A stretch of 64,000 bases of DNA, taken from the NCBI GenBank assembly GCA_944470555.2, contig OX104127.1, positions 54,468,140 to 54,532,139 on the forward strand, in the 5' to 3' direction. The stretch's first letter is position 1, and every line of letters starts with the position of its first letter. The notes beneath the pieces were generated by a model. The model had not been told where the DNA came from and ran no database searches. It worked only from the letters and a program-made list of their open reading frames with translations. Positions 12,191 to 22,900 of this stretch are shown piece by piece. The DNA is from Heterobilharzia americana. Its lineage: Eukaryota > Platyhelminthes > Trematoda > Strigeidida > Schistosomatidae. The translations under genes were made by a program, and so were the position numbers.

Positions 12191-13060
12191 AGCCCTAGAT
12201 GTGAGTTTAAAAATTAACCGTCCACTCGCACCATTCCAACATCCAGCATCAACATTGCGAGTAGAAAAAACTTGTAGTTTTTGAGCCCTAGCTTTTAGGT
12301 CTTAGGGCTCTGTCCTTTTTGTACGGTTATACTCCTTCGGTAGTCGCAGAAGTCTTTTTTTTTCTGTTTTTAGCTATGGAGGTAGTGACTGTCTATTTTA
12401 AGGCAATTTTCTGCTGAATGTACCTCGGTTTGTTTGGGGGAACAACGGGTTTGCTGATTAGATCAATTAACCTTTTGCAACTCCTGTTTTGTAGGCACCA
12501 GGTAAGTGATAAGCATTATTTGAAAAGTAGTGATAATAATAAAGAAGGGATGGGTCATACTGTAGATACTAAGATTGGGGAATAGAGGGATGGATGAGCA
12601 TTCCTTCAGCTGCTACTAGCGAATATTCATGGTAAGCCGTTTGAGATCAAGAAATTGTCCAGCGGTTGTTTGAAGGAGTCAGCTGATGTAGCTGGGGTTA
12701 CTTCCCCCGCCACAGTGTTTCATAGGGCACATACTCTGTGTGAGAAGTTAGATGGCACTCTTGTCTTTGTCGTAAGGTGGGGGTATGCGAGTGAGGTTCC
12801 TGCAAGACTGTCGGTTTTGGACCGAGAATGTTGACCTGTTGGGGTGGTCCACTTTGTGAATAACCCTATAGGCTGTCATTAGGTCGCCTATTCCCCTGTG
12901 ATAGTTTCATGTGAACAATTTGAATTGTCTAGAGCGTTGCGTATGTACTCTGCCTACTAGTTCCTCAACTTACCTTGTTGTCCTTCTCTGTACCTTCTTG
13001 AAAGTACTCGCATTTCTCTCTTTAGTACACGGGGGCCTATCTTGATGAGTATCGATGACG
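12190..13060 (-). mobile_element. CR1-type retrotransposon, 3' end only (copy CR1-B)
   Basis: This stretch aligns by eye with the 3' end of the larger copy at 14.15-15.0 kb. Shared markers are the 12270-12400 segment (TTTTTGAG...CTTCGGTAGTCGCAGAAGTC) and 12600-12960, which parallels the 14.6-14.95 kb C-terminal coding block. Everything 5' of the last ~870 bp is missing, as usual for truncated non-LTR insertions. Confidence 0.65.
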
Positions 13061-13690
13061 AACATGACCGATTAAATGAACATTAGTATATTCGCTACTA
13101 AAATGGTTCTAATGGTTGTTGACGAAATAGCTTTCGTGTAACTGGCTTTCACGTCTAGAACCCGTGGATCACTACTTCTTGTAGTTGTTGACCTGTGTAC
13201 AAGTAAAGAGAGAGCAAACTGGCGGTTAAAATGTGAACATTCCACTAGTTTCGGGCAGATCCCAGCCAAATCTCAAATATGAAACCAGCCAGCGTCTAGA
13301 GAATCCCAGACGGCAAAGACTTTGGGTGGACTTCGAAATTTCTGGATAAATCCCGAACTCAACTTTGGGCGCAGCCTGGAACTCTTGAGCACTTGTACTA
13401 AAAAATCAAATTTTCTGAGGATTACATTACTCTATAATTAACTACACAGTCGCTTATCGCGTATACTGCTCCAAAGAATACACATACACAAAACGCACTC
13501 ATATACACTTGTTACCTCTTATAATGCCTAATTTTCAAAACTTTGGGAGCACCGCAGACGTTTTGACATATTTGGTCGTACTGTAGACAATTTAGGATTT
13601 CTGGGTAAACTTTGGGCGCAGCTTGACAAATTTGAAATTTTTGGACTAAATTTTCGACACTTTTGGGCGCAACGATGCATCTTCAGCAAT
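13060..13690. other. Spacer with a recurring GGGCGCAGC-type motif
   Basis: The motif CTTTGGGCGCAGC followed by a TG-rich extension occurs at about 13362 and 13612, with a variant TTTTGGGCGCAACG at about 13664. They are separated by phrases about a 'GAAATTTNTGG' core. This may be a decayed tandem repeat, but the periodicity is irregular. Confidence 0.35.
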
Positions 13691-13910
13691 TATTCTAAAG
13701 TCTTAGTGCCACAAATTTCAAATTACGCCCAAAACGTGTTGTGTGGGATTCAGACGAAGTAGCCCGGGTCATGTGTGTAAGAAGAGCATTCCAGGGTTTA
13801 ACAACTACTAGGGAATAGAAGTTTTGCCTGATATCTAACCTGCTATGTTCCAGGCTTAGTTTCTGTATGTGTCCTCTAAGATTGGTGCTACAGCTAAGAT
13901 TCAATAACTG
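13690..13910 (-). pseudogene. CR1/jockey-like RT C-terminal fragment
   Basis: The minus-strand frame reads NLRGHIQKLSLEHSRLDIRQ, then a phrase like FYSLVVVKPWNALLTHM. This matches the C-terminal 'R..FFS.RVV..WN.LP' block common to CR1- and jockey-like elements. Nothing upstream in frame continues the RT, so it is a remnant. Confidence 0.6.
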
Positions 13911-14149
13911 ACAGAGTGGGTGTCCAGCAGTGCTCAGTGTTGTCAGTAATCATGTATGATTAACGAAAGTGTTTTTCTAGGCAGTAAAAGCACCTTGCAA
14001 TGAGACACGGTAATTTTAAAAGGCACCTTACCGTTCTGCACTTCTTTAGAACATGGGGATGGCTATATGGCCGTAGGAAGGGCGAAACAAATATGGCGCT
14101 GACGCGCTTCTAAGTCCAACAACATCCAACCTCAATAGTGAGAGTAGAG

Positions 14150-14950
14150 GAAACTTGCAGTTTTTGAGCTCTCGCTTCTAGGTTTTGAGGCTTGATTCTT
14201 TTCGTTCGGTCGTGCTCCTTCGATGGTCGCAGAAGTCTTTGCGTTTTCCTGCTTATAGCTTTGGAGGTAGTGTTTGTCTATTTGAAGATGTTTTATTTGC
14301 AAATTGTAGCTTGGTTTGTTTAAGGTAGGAAATAGAGCTGCTGATAAGATCAATCAACCGCTTGCAACTCCTGTTGCTGTAGGCACCTGCAAGCAAGTGT
14401 CAAGCGTTGCTTAAATAGTGATAGAAACGGGGTGAGTGGGGAACGAGAGAAAGAGAAGTTAAAAGTACTTTTGAAAAGATAAGTGTGACTGGTAATAATG
14501 TAGAGGAGAGGTGCGTCTTACTGCAGACACTACGGTTGGGTGATATGTAGGGGATTCAGGGATGGAAGGGCGTATCACCTGTTGCTACTTACAAATGTTC
14601 GTGGTAAGCCTTTTGCGCTCACTACTCATCCAGTAGTCGTTTGAAGGAGTTGACTGATGTAGCTGTGGCCACTTCTTTCCGTGGAGCGTTCCATAAGCCA
14701 CATACTCCATGGGAGAACAGGTCAGATCTCACTCTATTCTGTCCCTTACGGTGGGGTATGAGAGTGGGTTTCCCATGGGATTGTCGGTTTTGGACCGATA
14801 ATGTTGTCCTGTTTGGGTGGCCCACTTGGTGAATGATGTTGTAGGCTGTTATCAAATCACCTGGTTTTCTTTGATAGCTCAGTGTGAACAAGTTGAGCTG
14901 TCTGAGAAGTTGCGCACATGTTTTGCCTGTCGGTCCGACAACCAACTTTG
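14150..14950 (-). pseudogene. CR1-A: RT C-terminal block and 3' end
   Basis: The frame 14945-14622 reads LLRQLNLFTLSYQRKPGDLI followed by TAYNIIHQ, and ends GVCGLWNAPRKEVATATSVN. These are the 'L.LFSL..RR.RGDLI..YKI' and 'VWN.LP..VV.A.S...FK' blocks of CR1-type polymerases. The non-coding 3' part at 14155-14400 recurs at 12267-12500 and marks the family's 3' end. Confidence 0.75.
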
Positions 14951-15079
14951 TTGCTCTTCTTTGTACCTTCTAGAGAGAATTTGCGTCTCTCTTTAGCAGT
15001 GAAGGGGCTATCGTGTTGAACACTTCCAGGTGTGGTCTAACGTAGGTTTTGAACACCATAGGGAATAACTCTGGGGTTA

Positions 15080-16200
15080 ACGATCCAAGTTGCCCTCACA
15101 GAAAGTGCATAATGGCGTTCACCTTTACTGCCATTCCCTTATAAGTACCAGCAGTACCCAGTGTGTCAGAAAAGTTTAGTCCTAGGTATTTCTCTGTGGA
15201 TACCTTAGTGATTGCACGCTTGTTAGGAGTGTAGTTGATTTTCATCGCCTCTGGCGTGCAAAGATACATCGCCTTGCACTTCTCCAGATTAAAGCTTGAA
15301 CCGTTTGCAGCTGACCAGCACTCCAGTCGCAACATGTCGTTTTGGAGTATCCTAGGCTCCTCTTCGTCGCCTGTCGTCCTTCACACTTTGATTTCGTCGG
15401 CGAATAGAAGAATAGATGGGGAGGTTTTATTCGAAAGGTCGCTTATGAGTAGTAAAAATAGGAGTGGTCCGAGGATTGCTCCTTGAGAAACTCTTGTTTT
15501 TGCTTTCCTCCAGGTCGATCGGACTCTGTTTACTTTAGTGCAGAATTCTCTATCCTCTAGGTATGCTGTAAGCCATGCTGACAGTGGTTCAGTGATGCCC
15601 ACTTTTGCTGGTTTGGTGGGCACAATATAGTGTGGGACGCTATCAAAAGCTTTGGCCAAGTCCAAGAAGATAACGTGAACTGGTTGTTTGTTATACCATC
15701 CAGTAGTGCAGTCATCCCAAGCGGTCATCAGGTTTGTGCACGTGACCGCCTGGTTCTGAGGCCATGCCGTGTGGGATGGACGAAGTTGTTTCTGCCAAGG
15801 TAGTCCCAAACAACATCTGCAGCCACGCTTTCCAGTACCTTGGAAAGCATGGGGAGTGATGCTATTAATCTGTAATAACACGGGTTCTTTCGATCTCCTC
15901 CTTTGAAGATTGGCGAGAGGATGGCGCGTTTCCGTTCTTTAAGGAGTTGACTTACTTCCAGCGAGTGCATGAGCAGGTTGTATATCGGCATGCCTAGTCC
16001 CTTGGTACAGGTGCGTAGGAAAACCGGTTTTATGTCGTTATAGCCCGGGGATTTCCCTATTCTCAGTGTTGAAGGCCTTGCAAACACTTGGTTTGACGAA
16101 ATCAGCCATGTCGCGCAGTCCTGGGACTTCGTTACATTGCTAGATGCTAGTAGTGGATGCATTACTGGGTTGAGTTGCTCGTCAAATCAGCTGGTCAACA
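15080..16200 (-). pseudogene. CR1-A: reverse transcriptase domain
   Basis: Visible RT blocks in order are SPIFKGGDRKNPCYYRLIAS, VIFLDLAKAFDSVPHYIVP (first catalytic Asp kept), TRVSQGAILGPLLFLLLISD, SILLFADEIKV and EKYLGLNFS. The FADE block replaces the usual FADD, so the last essential Asp is Glu (codons at about 15398-15403). The domain is split over at least three frames: 16162-15728, 15881-15381 and 15335-15096. This is a clear but inactive RT. Confidence 0.8.
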
Positions 16201-16739
16201 GTTCCACTATCTCACTGTCGTTCAAGGGTTCTCCGGCCGGCCTTGAGATCAGGTTCAAGCCCTTATTCGTCGGTTTGCGTTGTGATGTAAACTGACACAG
16301 ACTTTTCGGATTGCAGCTCAACTGTTTAGCTGGGTTGCCTCGGTATGTATACCTGTCATTACGAATTATTATATTACACAATTTGCGTAACGTCTCGCAG
16401 CTATGACGGTTCGATTCTTCGCGTGACGTACGCCACCGGTACCACGCCTTCTTTTTCCTCTCTATTTATCTTTGGGTTGCGCGAGTTACCCAAGACCGTT
16501 TGAGAGGTGGCTGTCTGGTCAATTTTGCAACACTCTTTTCGATAGCGCTCCAGATAATATCTTTGATCTGTATCCGATGTTCGTCTATCGATGGTGAGTG
16601 CCATTCTTGTGCCTATGCAGCCTCCAAGAGTTCGTTGTTCATGAGGTGGTAGTCTGCTTCTCGGCAACAGCGAAACGCTTCTGGCTCAGCTACTGATGGT
16701 GTCTCTTTGGACATCAGAGAGAATCTCACCAATGCGTGA

Positions 16740-17510
16740 TCGCTTTTACCTAGGGAGGATGGATAAAGATATCGTCCACCAAAAGATCATCGTCTGTTAG
16801 AACGTAGTCCAGTGGTGATCCTTTTCCATCTGGCCCCCATCTGGTGTTTTCCCCAATCTTCTCTATCAGTCCCGCTGCCATGAACGTATTTTGAAGTTTG
16901 GGTTCGGAAGATTTATGCCCACATCTTACTTCACACCCCGGGTCGAGAGTCGGTGTGTTGAAGTCTCCAGCAAGGACTACATGGTCATAGGCTGCCGAGG
17001 TGGTTGTTGAGATGGCACTGAGCAACTGTGCCTTGTGCTCAGTCGTACAAAGGGGAGGCCTATGTACCACTCCTGTTTGGTTTGGTTTATGGTGAAATAG
17101 CACCATAAGGAGTCTGGTAGTAAGCTGAATATACCGTCAGTCGCTCCCTTGACTTTCAAATGGGTGCCAGTTTGCATAGCAACTCCTCCTCCTCCTCCTT
17201 CTTTGAAGTGCCTGTCCTTTCGGAGCAAGGTCATGTTAGGCAAAGATACTTCCTTATCCACGATGTCTTCTGACAGCCGTGTCTCCGTGGGGAGAATTAT
17301 GTCTGCTTGCAGAGTATGGCACATTGTTTTTAGCCCAAGCAGTTTGCCCCTGAGACCTCCTACATTGCTGTAGAAGCATGCTAGGGGGCTACGTTCTGGG
17401 CTTAGTACGATATGGGGATTCGTTTGGAGGCTAGTGTGCCGTTTCATCGGATTCTGCTTGACAGCCCCTGCTGGACTGGGAGGCCTCCGTTTTTTGGCCC
17501 CTCTTGACAT
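16740..17510 (-). pseudogene. CR1-A: AP-like endonuclease domain
   Basis: The minus strand reads PLACFYSNVGGLRGKLLGLK (the Asn block), ADIILPTETRLSEDI (the metal-binding Glu block), a glycine-rich GGGGGVAMQT and then, in another frame, DHVVLAGDFNTPTLD and SPLDYVLTDDDLLVDD. These are endonuclease motifs in the right order. One frameshift between 16977 and 17106 separates the halves. It sits between ORF1 and RT of the same element. Confidence 0.75.
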
Positions 17511-17959
17511 CCTGCTGCTGGTGTGGCAGCATCGTTCATTATGCCTACAGGCAGTTCACTAGCTAATTCTCCTCTGACTAGTTCTGCTTGTGGTGTTCTC
17601 GGAGGTTGCCTCCTATCTTCTAGTCTGGCAGCTCGTGGTTTACTCTCATAGTGTCGCATAGTACCTCCAATGCGGTCCTTCACACGGTACCATGCCATGA
17701 GAGCTTCTGTTACTGATGCTTTGCAGTCAAAGCGTGCAGCCGATAATCATGGTGAGGAGATGCTCTGCAAGCACATAGGTCCTGGTAACATACGCTGCTG
17801 GCAGGCAAATTTGCCGCTAACCGCCCCAGTGCTCGACATCACGAGGGCAATTATCACACTTTGTGGATCCACCAGCCAGTTCGGGCATTCCGTGCACCAC
17901 CATGTTGCAGCTTTGTGCAGGTCACTTAACGGAAACTTCCTCTCTGCCTCTCCGGTGAC

Positions 17960-18780
17960 CTAGAGTTTGTCTAGTTTCACCCTTATGGGGTAGCAGCCTG
18001 CAATATCTGGTTGGCGCGACAGCAGCAATATGTTATTCGACAGTTTCGTCATCACTGCTGATACCCCGAGTGGTGGTGGCGTGTCTTGAAGTGCTCTACT
18101 TCCTTGGGGCAGCTGGCATAGGCTGAATGCGACGGTTTCTGTCCCCAACTTTCCGCAGCAGTCATCCCACTCCTCCTTGTTAGGCTGTTCTCTTTTTTCT
18201 GAGAGTGAGTCTGTCGGTGTAGAGACGTTGAACAGAATGATGAAATCTGTTTTCCTGTCCTGTAAGTGCGGAATATCCGGTTTGGTAGCCAGTGCTTTCG
18301 GTCTACTCCTTGCCTTATTCACTTCAGTCCGTTTGTCCTCAGAGCAACCTATTTCCTTAGGCTGTTCAGTCCTGTTGGATCGTCTGGGTGGCGGTAATAT
18401 AAGCGAGGACTTTCTTCGTGTCTCACTTGGAGTGGAAGCCAGTTTCGTCCTACCTCTAGCCGTGGCATTTTTGCGCACCTGCCGAGCTTGACGGCATTCC
18501 GAGGAGAAATTATTGGAACTCGTTCTTTGTAACATCTTTGACCTAATCAGCTTTTCCAGCTTGTCAGTGGTGATAACCGGTGATTTCCGACACTCTGGAC
18601 ATATGTACCAAATCCATTTACGTGGGTACTTCCTCATAAAGCTGTAGTACTGCTCTGGTAAACCGTTATCGCAGTTACGGTGTACTAATCTAAGACATAT
18701 GTTGCACGCAAGGGCTTTGGAGCCTCCAACGCCGATTCTTTGCAAACACCACAGTCGTCAGAGGTTTGTCGTTTGTTGAC
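17960..18780 (-). pseudogene. CR1-A: ORF1 with PHD-like zinc finger
   Basis: The 261-codon frame from 18745 begins with ACNICLRLVHRNCDNGLPEQ and continues to WIWYICPECRKSP near residue 55. This gives a C-x2-C...H-x2-C...C-x2-C pattern typical of PHD fingers in ORF1 of CR1-clade elements. A further CGVC pair lies just upstream in another frame (about 18755), which would complete the eight-ligand finger, so a frameshift has cut the domain. The rest is basic and low-complexity, fitting a nucleic-acid-binding role. Confidence 0.7.
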
Positions 18781-18799
18781 GACTGAGTGGTTTACTTTC

Positions 18800-19640
18800 T
18801 ATAAGGTGATGTCGGACGTATCGCGTTTCCCCATGCTTTATTTTTCCACTGATGGCATTACTGAAGATGCGCTACTGTCACCCAGACTATAGGGGCCTGC
18901 CAGTTTCGACAAATGCCGTGCCTGACGTGACAGCGCAGTGGGGGCCTCAGACGGTGATTGTTGCTGCGCCCGTCTTTTCGGCACAGACAGGATTCTGTCC
19001 GCCTGCAGACCCCGTTATACTATTAGGGGCTTGTGATATGGCATTTCGTACCATTACAGTTAAGCGATTTGTCACACAAATAATGTAAATTAAGGGGAGG
19101 AGGAAGCCTAAAGTAGATAGCTTACCAACAGGAACTTGGCACTCGGTTTCCCTCACTTTATCAGCCACCGTGACTGAATACTCCAAGTGCGTGTGTAAAG
19201 ACCAAAGTCACATGCGTAGTTCTCTTATGTTGGAAATACATCTACATTTTATTCTGCGGCTATCTTGAAAAAAGTGGTAGGAGCCCAGTGCGCACACATT
19301 TGATTCTATGAAGTATAAGTGATGAAGTGGCCACAGTTTTCAACTGAACTATTTAGTACCCAATATCTGTTTTCAATACTTCAAGCATAAGGAATTACGT
19401 AGTTGGTAAGGATTGGACTGTCAGCGAAGACTAATCGGTCAAGAACGCATCGGACAGGTTTAGGACTCTATTCGAAAAGGTAACGACGCCATTTATTCTA
19501 TGATTGACTCCGAGAGGATCCTCACATTGCCTTCCATGGGTTAATAAAGGCACTCCGAAACCATTAAGTCAGGGGAAATGTCTGTGGAACTTGTTTGAAG
19601 GAAGTGAACCTGAAACGGTCAAAACCGGGTGCTGTGAAGT
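18800..19640. other. Probable 5' flank of CR1-A, nothing else recognised
   Basis: A plus-strand frame (18852-19088) and a minus-strand frame (18947-19186) overlap here without any family signature. It may hold the 5' untranslated region of the minus-strand CR1 element. Confidence 0.35.
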
Positions 19641-19649
19641 CAGTAACCC

Positions 19650-20560
19650 TAGTCTCGGATCTCCTACGAGAAGCAGCCAGTAAATGCTTGCGAAAACTGT
19701 CCAAAAAGACTTTTCGCATCCACTAGAGGCAGGACCAGAAAAAAATATGGAATCCCTTCTCTGGTAATGGATGAAAAGTCCGAAAGTCTGGTGGAATCTG
19801 AATTTCTGTCGGATCACTTTTTGAAAGTTTTCTCTGTAGATCATGGCGGTGAAGTGCTCAGTGGTGGTGTCAGCACTGCCTCACCTTTGCTTGTCCAACT
19901 GTGTGACTCTGACAAACTCAGACAATTAACCTTAAGTCCTGGGTGTCCGAAAGAGTTGGATGCAGTAGCATGAGCATAACAGTTGGTAGCGGCAGCCAGA
20001 TCTGGTCCACAACTATCCGCTTGGAATGTGATTATACTGACCAAACGGGGCCATGGGTTTCCGTTTGGGCATACCCCTTTATTGAGATCGGGAGTTTCTT
20101 CTGCCGAGCCATATTCAGCCCTTGAGTAGTTGGGTTTAGTGTTTCCTAAACTGGCTGAAGGTGAAAACCACGGAGACGCTGGGAAGATCGGTGATCCCGG
20201 TGTAATTACAATCTGTACAGCTATCCGGAGCTGTAAGTTAGCATTAGTTAGGCAGCCAGTAAAAAGAAATAAGATCCAAATCACTTTTCATAGAAAAATG
20301 TGGGAGAGAATATCTGTAGGTAAAAATGGCAAATATCAGGTGGATGTCAGTGCTGGCAAAACTTAAAGATGAGATTACGCGAATGCTTCAGGCTAGTTAG
20401 TGATACTTGGGACCGTTTTTATAGACCTACTGACAATCATGCACGCAAACATGTTTGCTTAACGGTCTATCGACGGAATCTACTATTATTCCCTGTGGTG
20501 AGAAATCCCATCAGGCGTTTACCCTTAGTGAAAAGAATTTCGTTCCAAGGTTAATGTTAA
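19650..20560 (+). mobile_element. CR1/jockey-like element remnant, plus strand
   Basis: The plus strand reads KKYGIPSLVMDEKSESLVES followed by EFLSDHFLKVFS around 19740-19840. This resembles the linker before the RT ('GIP.L......L.....KA..L...F..VF'). At 20369-20554 it ends with LTVYRRNLLLFPVVRNPIRR, resembling the 'RR.FFS.RVV..WN.LP' C-terminal block. The catalytic RT core between them is not recognisable. Assignment rests on short blocks and is tentative. Confidence 0.45.
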
Positions 20561-20569
20561 TCTTGGAGT

Positions 20570-21380
20570 CTTTCGCCTTTCTGGGCCCCCTTTTCTGGGC
20601 TGGTAGTACCTGTCTGTCGGGATGATTCTCTTGACGAAGAATGTTTTACTCCGCCATCATATCGCTACTTTGGTAAGCCACATAAGGGTGACTTAATTAA
20701 GTTGTCTAGCACGGTGAAAGTGCGTTTTATCCCAGGCTAGAGGGCACACTTAGTTATCTTCCCGCACAACTTTTGCAGGAGCCCCAAGAACCACTTCAAA
20801 GGCGGAGAGGCTGTAAAATTAAGAAATAAAGTTCCATCCGACGAATTTTTTAGGACCATGAGGATGAATTTGGAAGTCACAGCTTCAACTGCCACTGGAT
20901 GCAGTGCTCCATAAAGTTTACCATCGCAGCGATTTCCTAGTGGTTCACAGTAGTACCCAACTTGGTAGAGGAATTCAGGCGCAAATCTCGTTCCCTCTTG
21001 GGTTCTCAGGGTGCTGTTGATTCTACTCGCATCAAAAGTTCAAACATATGCTACTCTAAGCTTCCATAGGTAAGGGCTTGACTTGATTCTTGTCTTCAAA
21101 TACTTTCACTGTGGAAGGTCATCTCAGTGCTGTCTTGGCTCGTAATTCACATTTCCACCCGCCGTATTTTGACAGAAGCCACAATTAACAGGATGGCACA
21201 CGTAAACCGTCAGTGATTGGGAAAGTAATAATATATATTTTATACAACACAAGCTGCATAAAAATGGACCAGTTTACAGGTATGCTCACTTTGCTAATTT
21301 GAACTAACTGTTGCTTACAATAACAAGGAATGCATTGGACATCGTTAGTTAAGGCATATAAGAGATGAGTTCAAAGAAAG
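20570..21380. other. Intergenic, nothing recognised
   Basis: No frame here shows a domain. It lies between oppositely oriented retroelement relics and is probably older repeat debris. Confidence 0.4.
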
Positions 21381-21389
21381 AACGTCAAT

Positions 21390-22900
21390 ATTTCACAAAC
21401 AACAAAATAAACGCCAGTGAACCAAGGATCCCCATGCAGGATATTCCAGAGTCGAAAGCCCTAGGTGTAAACAGGTTTCTATGGACCAGGGAGAAGAATT
21501 TTTAGTCGCAAAGCTTCCGTCATGATTACAGACGAAGTCGCTAGCACAAAAGTGAGAAAGAAGTGAGCTACAGAAGTTTCTCCATAAGTGCTCTCGTAGC
21601 TTGTTCCAATGAACTTTAGTGTGATCTGCTGTCTGCGCTGAAATCCAGTTGTAGTCTCCACATTTATTTCCACAGGTTATCTTGTCAAAGTGAACGTTAG
21701 CCTTGCTTCTTTCGCTTCTCACCGGCTGGTAGATTGGGCCAGTGTCAATATATCTGTTAATTGTTAACTGACCCGAGAATTAAGCTTCTAACGTACTCCA
21801 GAATTTCTCTTCGTTTTTCTTTATCCATGATTTCCACATCCTTCCGGCCAAGTTCACGTCCATGTTTCGCCGCGTGCGCTGATGTGAGCAGATGTGTATC
21901 ATGGCGCTCCATTGCTAGTTGGTGTTCATGAAAACAGATACGAAGAGGGCTATCACGTTGTCCGACGCAGTGTTTTTTCACGGTTCCTGCAGCTTATTTT
22001 GTAGATAAAGTTTGACGTACTCTTTTGTTACTGTATCTTTCGGCCTGCATAAAGGAGAATATCGATATGCCGTGGTCTTGAGAGCTGTGGCGATTTCAAG
22101 ATGCTCCGGTTATCTAGTCGAGATTTCAGAGATGTACTTTACGGAAGGTGAGACAGCCTTTCTGTCGGTTTCCAAAAATGACTTTTTGGTTTATGATTAA
22201 TAAGACAAACATCTTTTGATGAAGTTGGTGGATGGCAGATCTTCAGAGTAGTCATTATATATTTTCGTTCTTTCCTCCGCAAGACTGTTGTGCTACAGCT
22301 GGTCTTCACTCTTTTGAACAATGTTTTTACACAACTGATTTCGTGTGCAGTTGGATTGTCACCTCAGCCGTAAAGAATGTGATCCGCACGGTTTGGTATT
22401 TCGCATACTTCAGTTCCCAATTTCTTCGGATTTACCCCAGTGATTAGGACATCTGAAGTCTTGTGTTGCTCGTTTTGTCACCCTTCCTCCGTGAACTTTA
22501 CCGTTGAAAACATTGTTGAATGCTTTTTGGATAGTTATCATTTCGTATCGTTTGATGGGAAACGTGTCATCTGCGTAGAAGGTTCAAACATTCGGAGTGA
22601 CTAACCTCAGTGCGACTATTTCAAAGCTTTGTACTGCTGCTGCACTTAGTCCTGTTATGGGTGGTTAGATTGGCGTTCCCTTCGTCCGTTTGTCGAGCTT
22701 ACCGCTGAGTAGGAAATTTATCATTAGTTATGAAGAAATGAATTCCATCAAACATGAACTTTGCAGTTGTGTTCTCGGATGTGTGTATCGCCGTTTAGAA
22801 GAGGGCCTTTGTATCGCCAGCAAGCTTCGGTTACCGCCAGTTCACCGTTGTCAGTATGCGTCAGCTGGATATTTAGGAAAAACTGTGCCGAAGAGGTAGT
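21390..22900 (-). mobile_element. Penelope-like element: RT plus GIY-YIG-like endonuclease, decayed
   Basis: On the minus strand, around 22680-22560 the sequence resembles a PLE RT: a GTPxxG-like block, then VWTFYADDTFPIKRYEM (YADD kept, at about 22570). This is followed by the 'hydrophobic-KTLFKRVKTSCSTTVL...YIMTTL' block at 22321-22139 that precedes the endonuclease in Penelope-like elements. At 22000-21757 come YKISC, then HCVGQRDSPLRICFHEHQLA and MERHDTHLLTSAHAAKHGRE, the C-terminal 'YIGQT...R..EH' region with relaxed GIY-YIG motifs. The 3' part to 21390 matches 60.7 kb (GGTTGATTGGGTCAATGTCA-like). Stops and frameshifts abound. Confidence 0.7.

Larger units (their letters stand above)
14150..18800 (-). 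mobile_element. CR1-type retrotransposon, nearly full length, decayed (CR1-A)
   Basis: On the minus strand the order is ORF1 with a PHD-like zinc finger (18780-17960), endonuclease (17510-16740), RT (16200-15080) and C-terminal block with 3' region (14950-14150). This is the layout of CR1-clade elements; the schistosome SR1 element is of this clade. About 4.65 kb is preserved. The frames are broken by several stops and frameshifts, and the second catalytic Asp of the RT is lost, so the copy is not autonomous. GC content is visibly higher than in the flanks. Confidence 0.8.

Noticed and set aside
20130..20366. 78-codon plus-strand frame as an independent gene
   Set aside because: It lies within a decayed CR1/jockey-like remnant and has no domain of its own.
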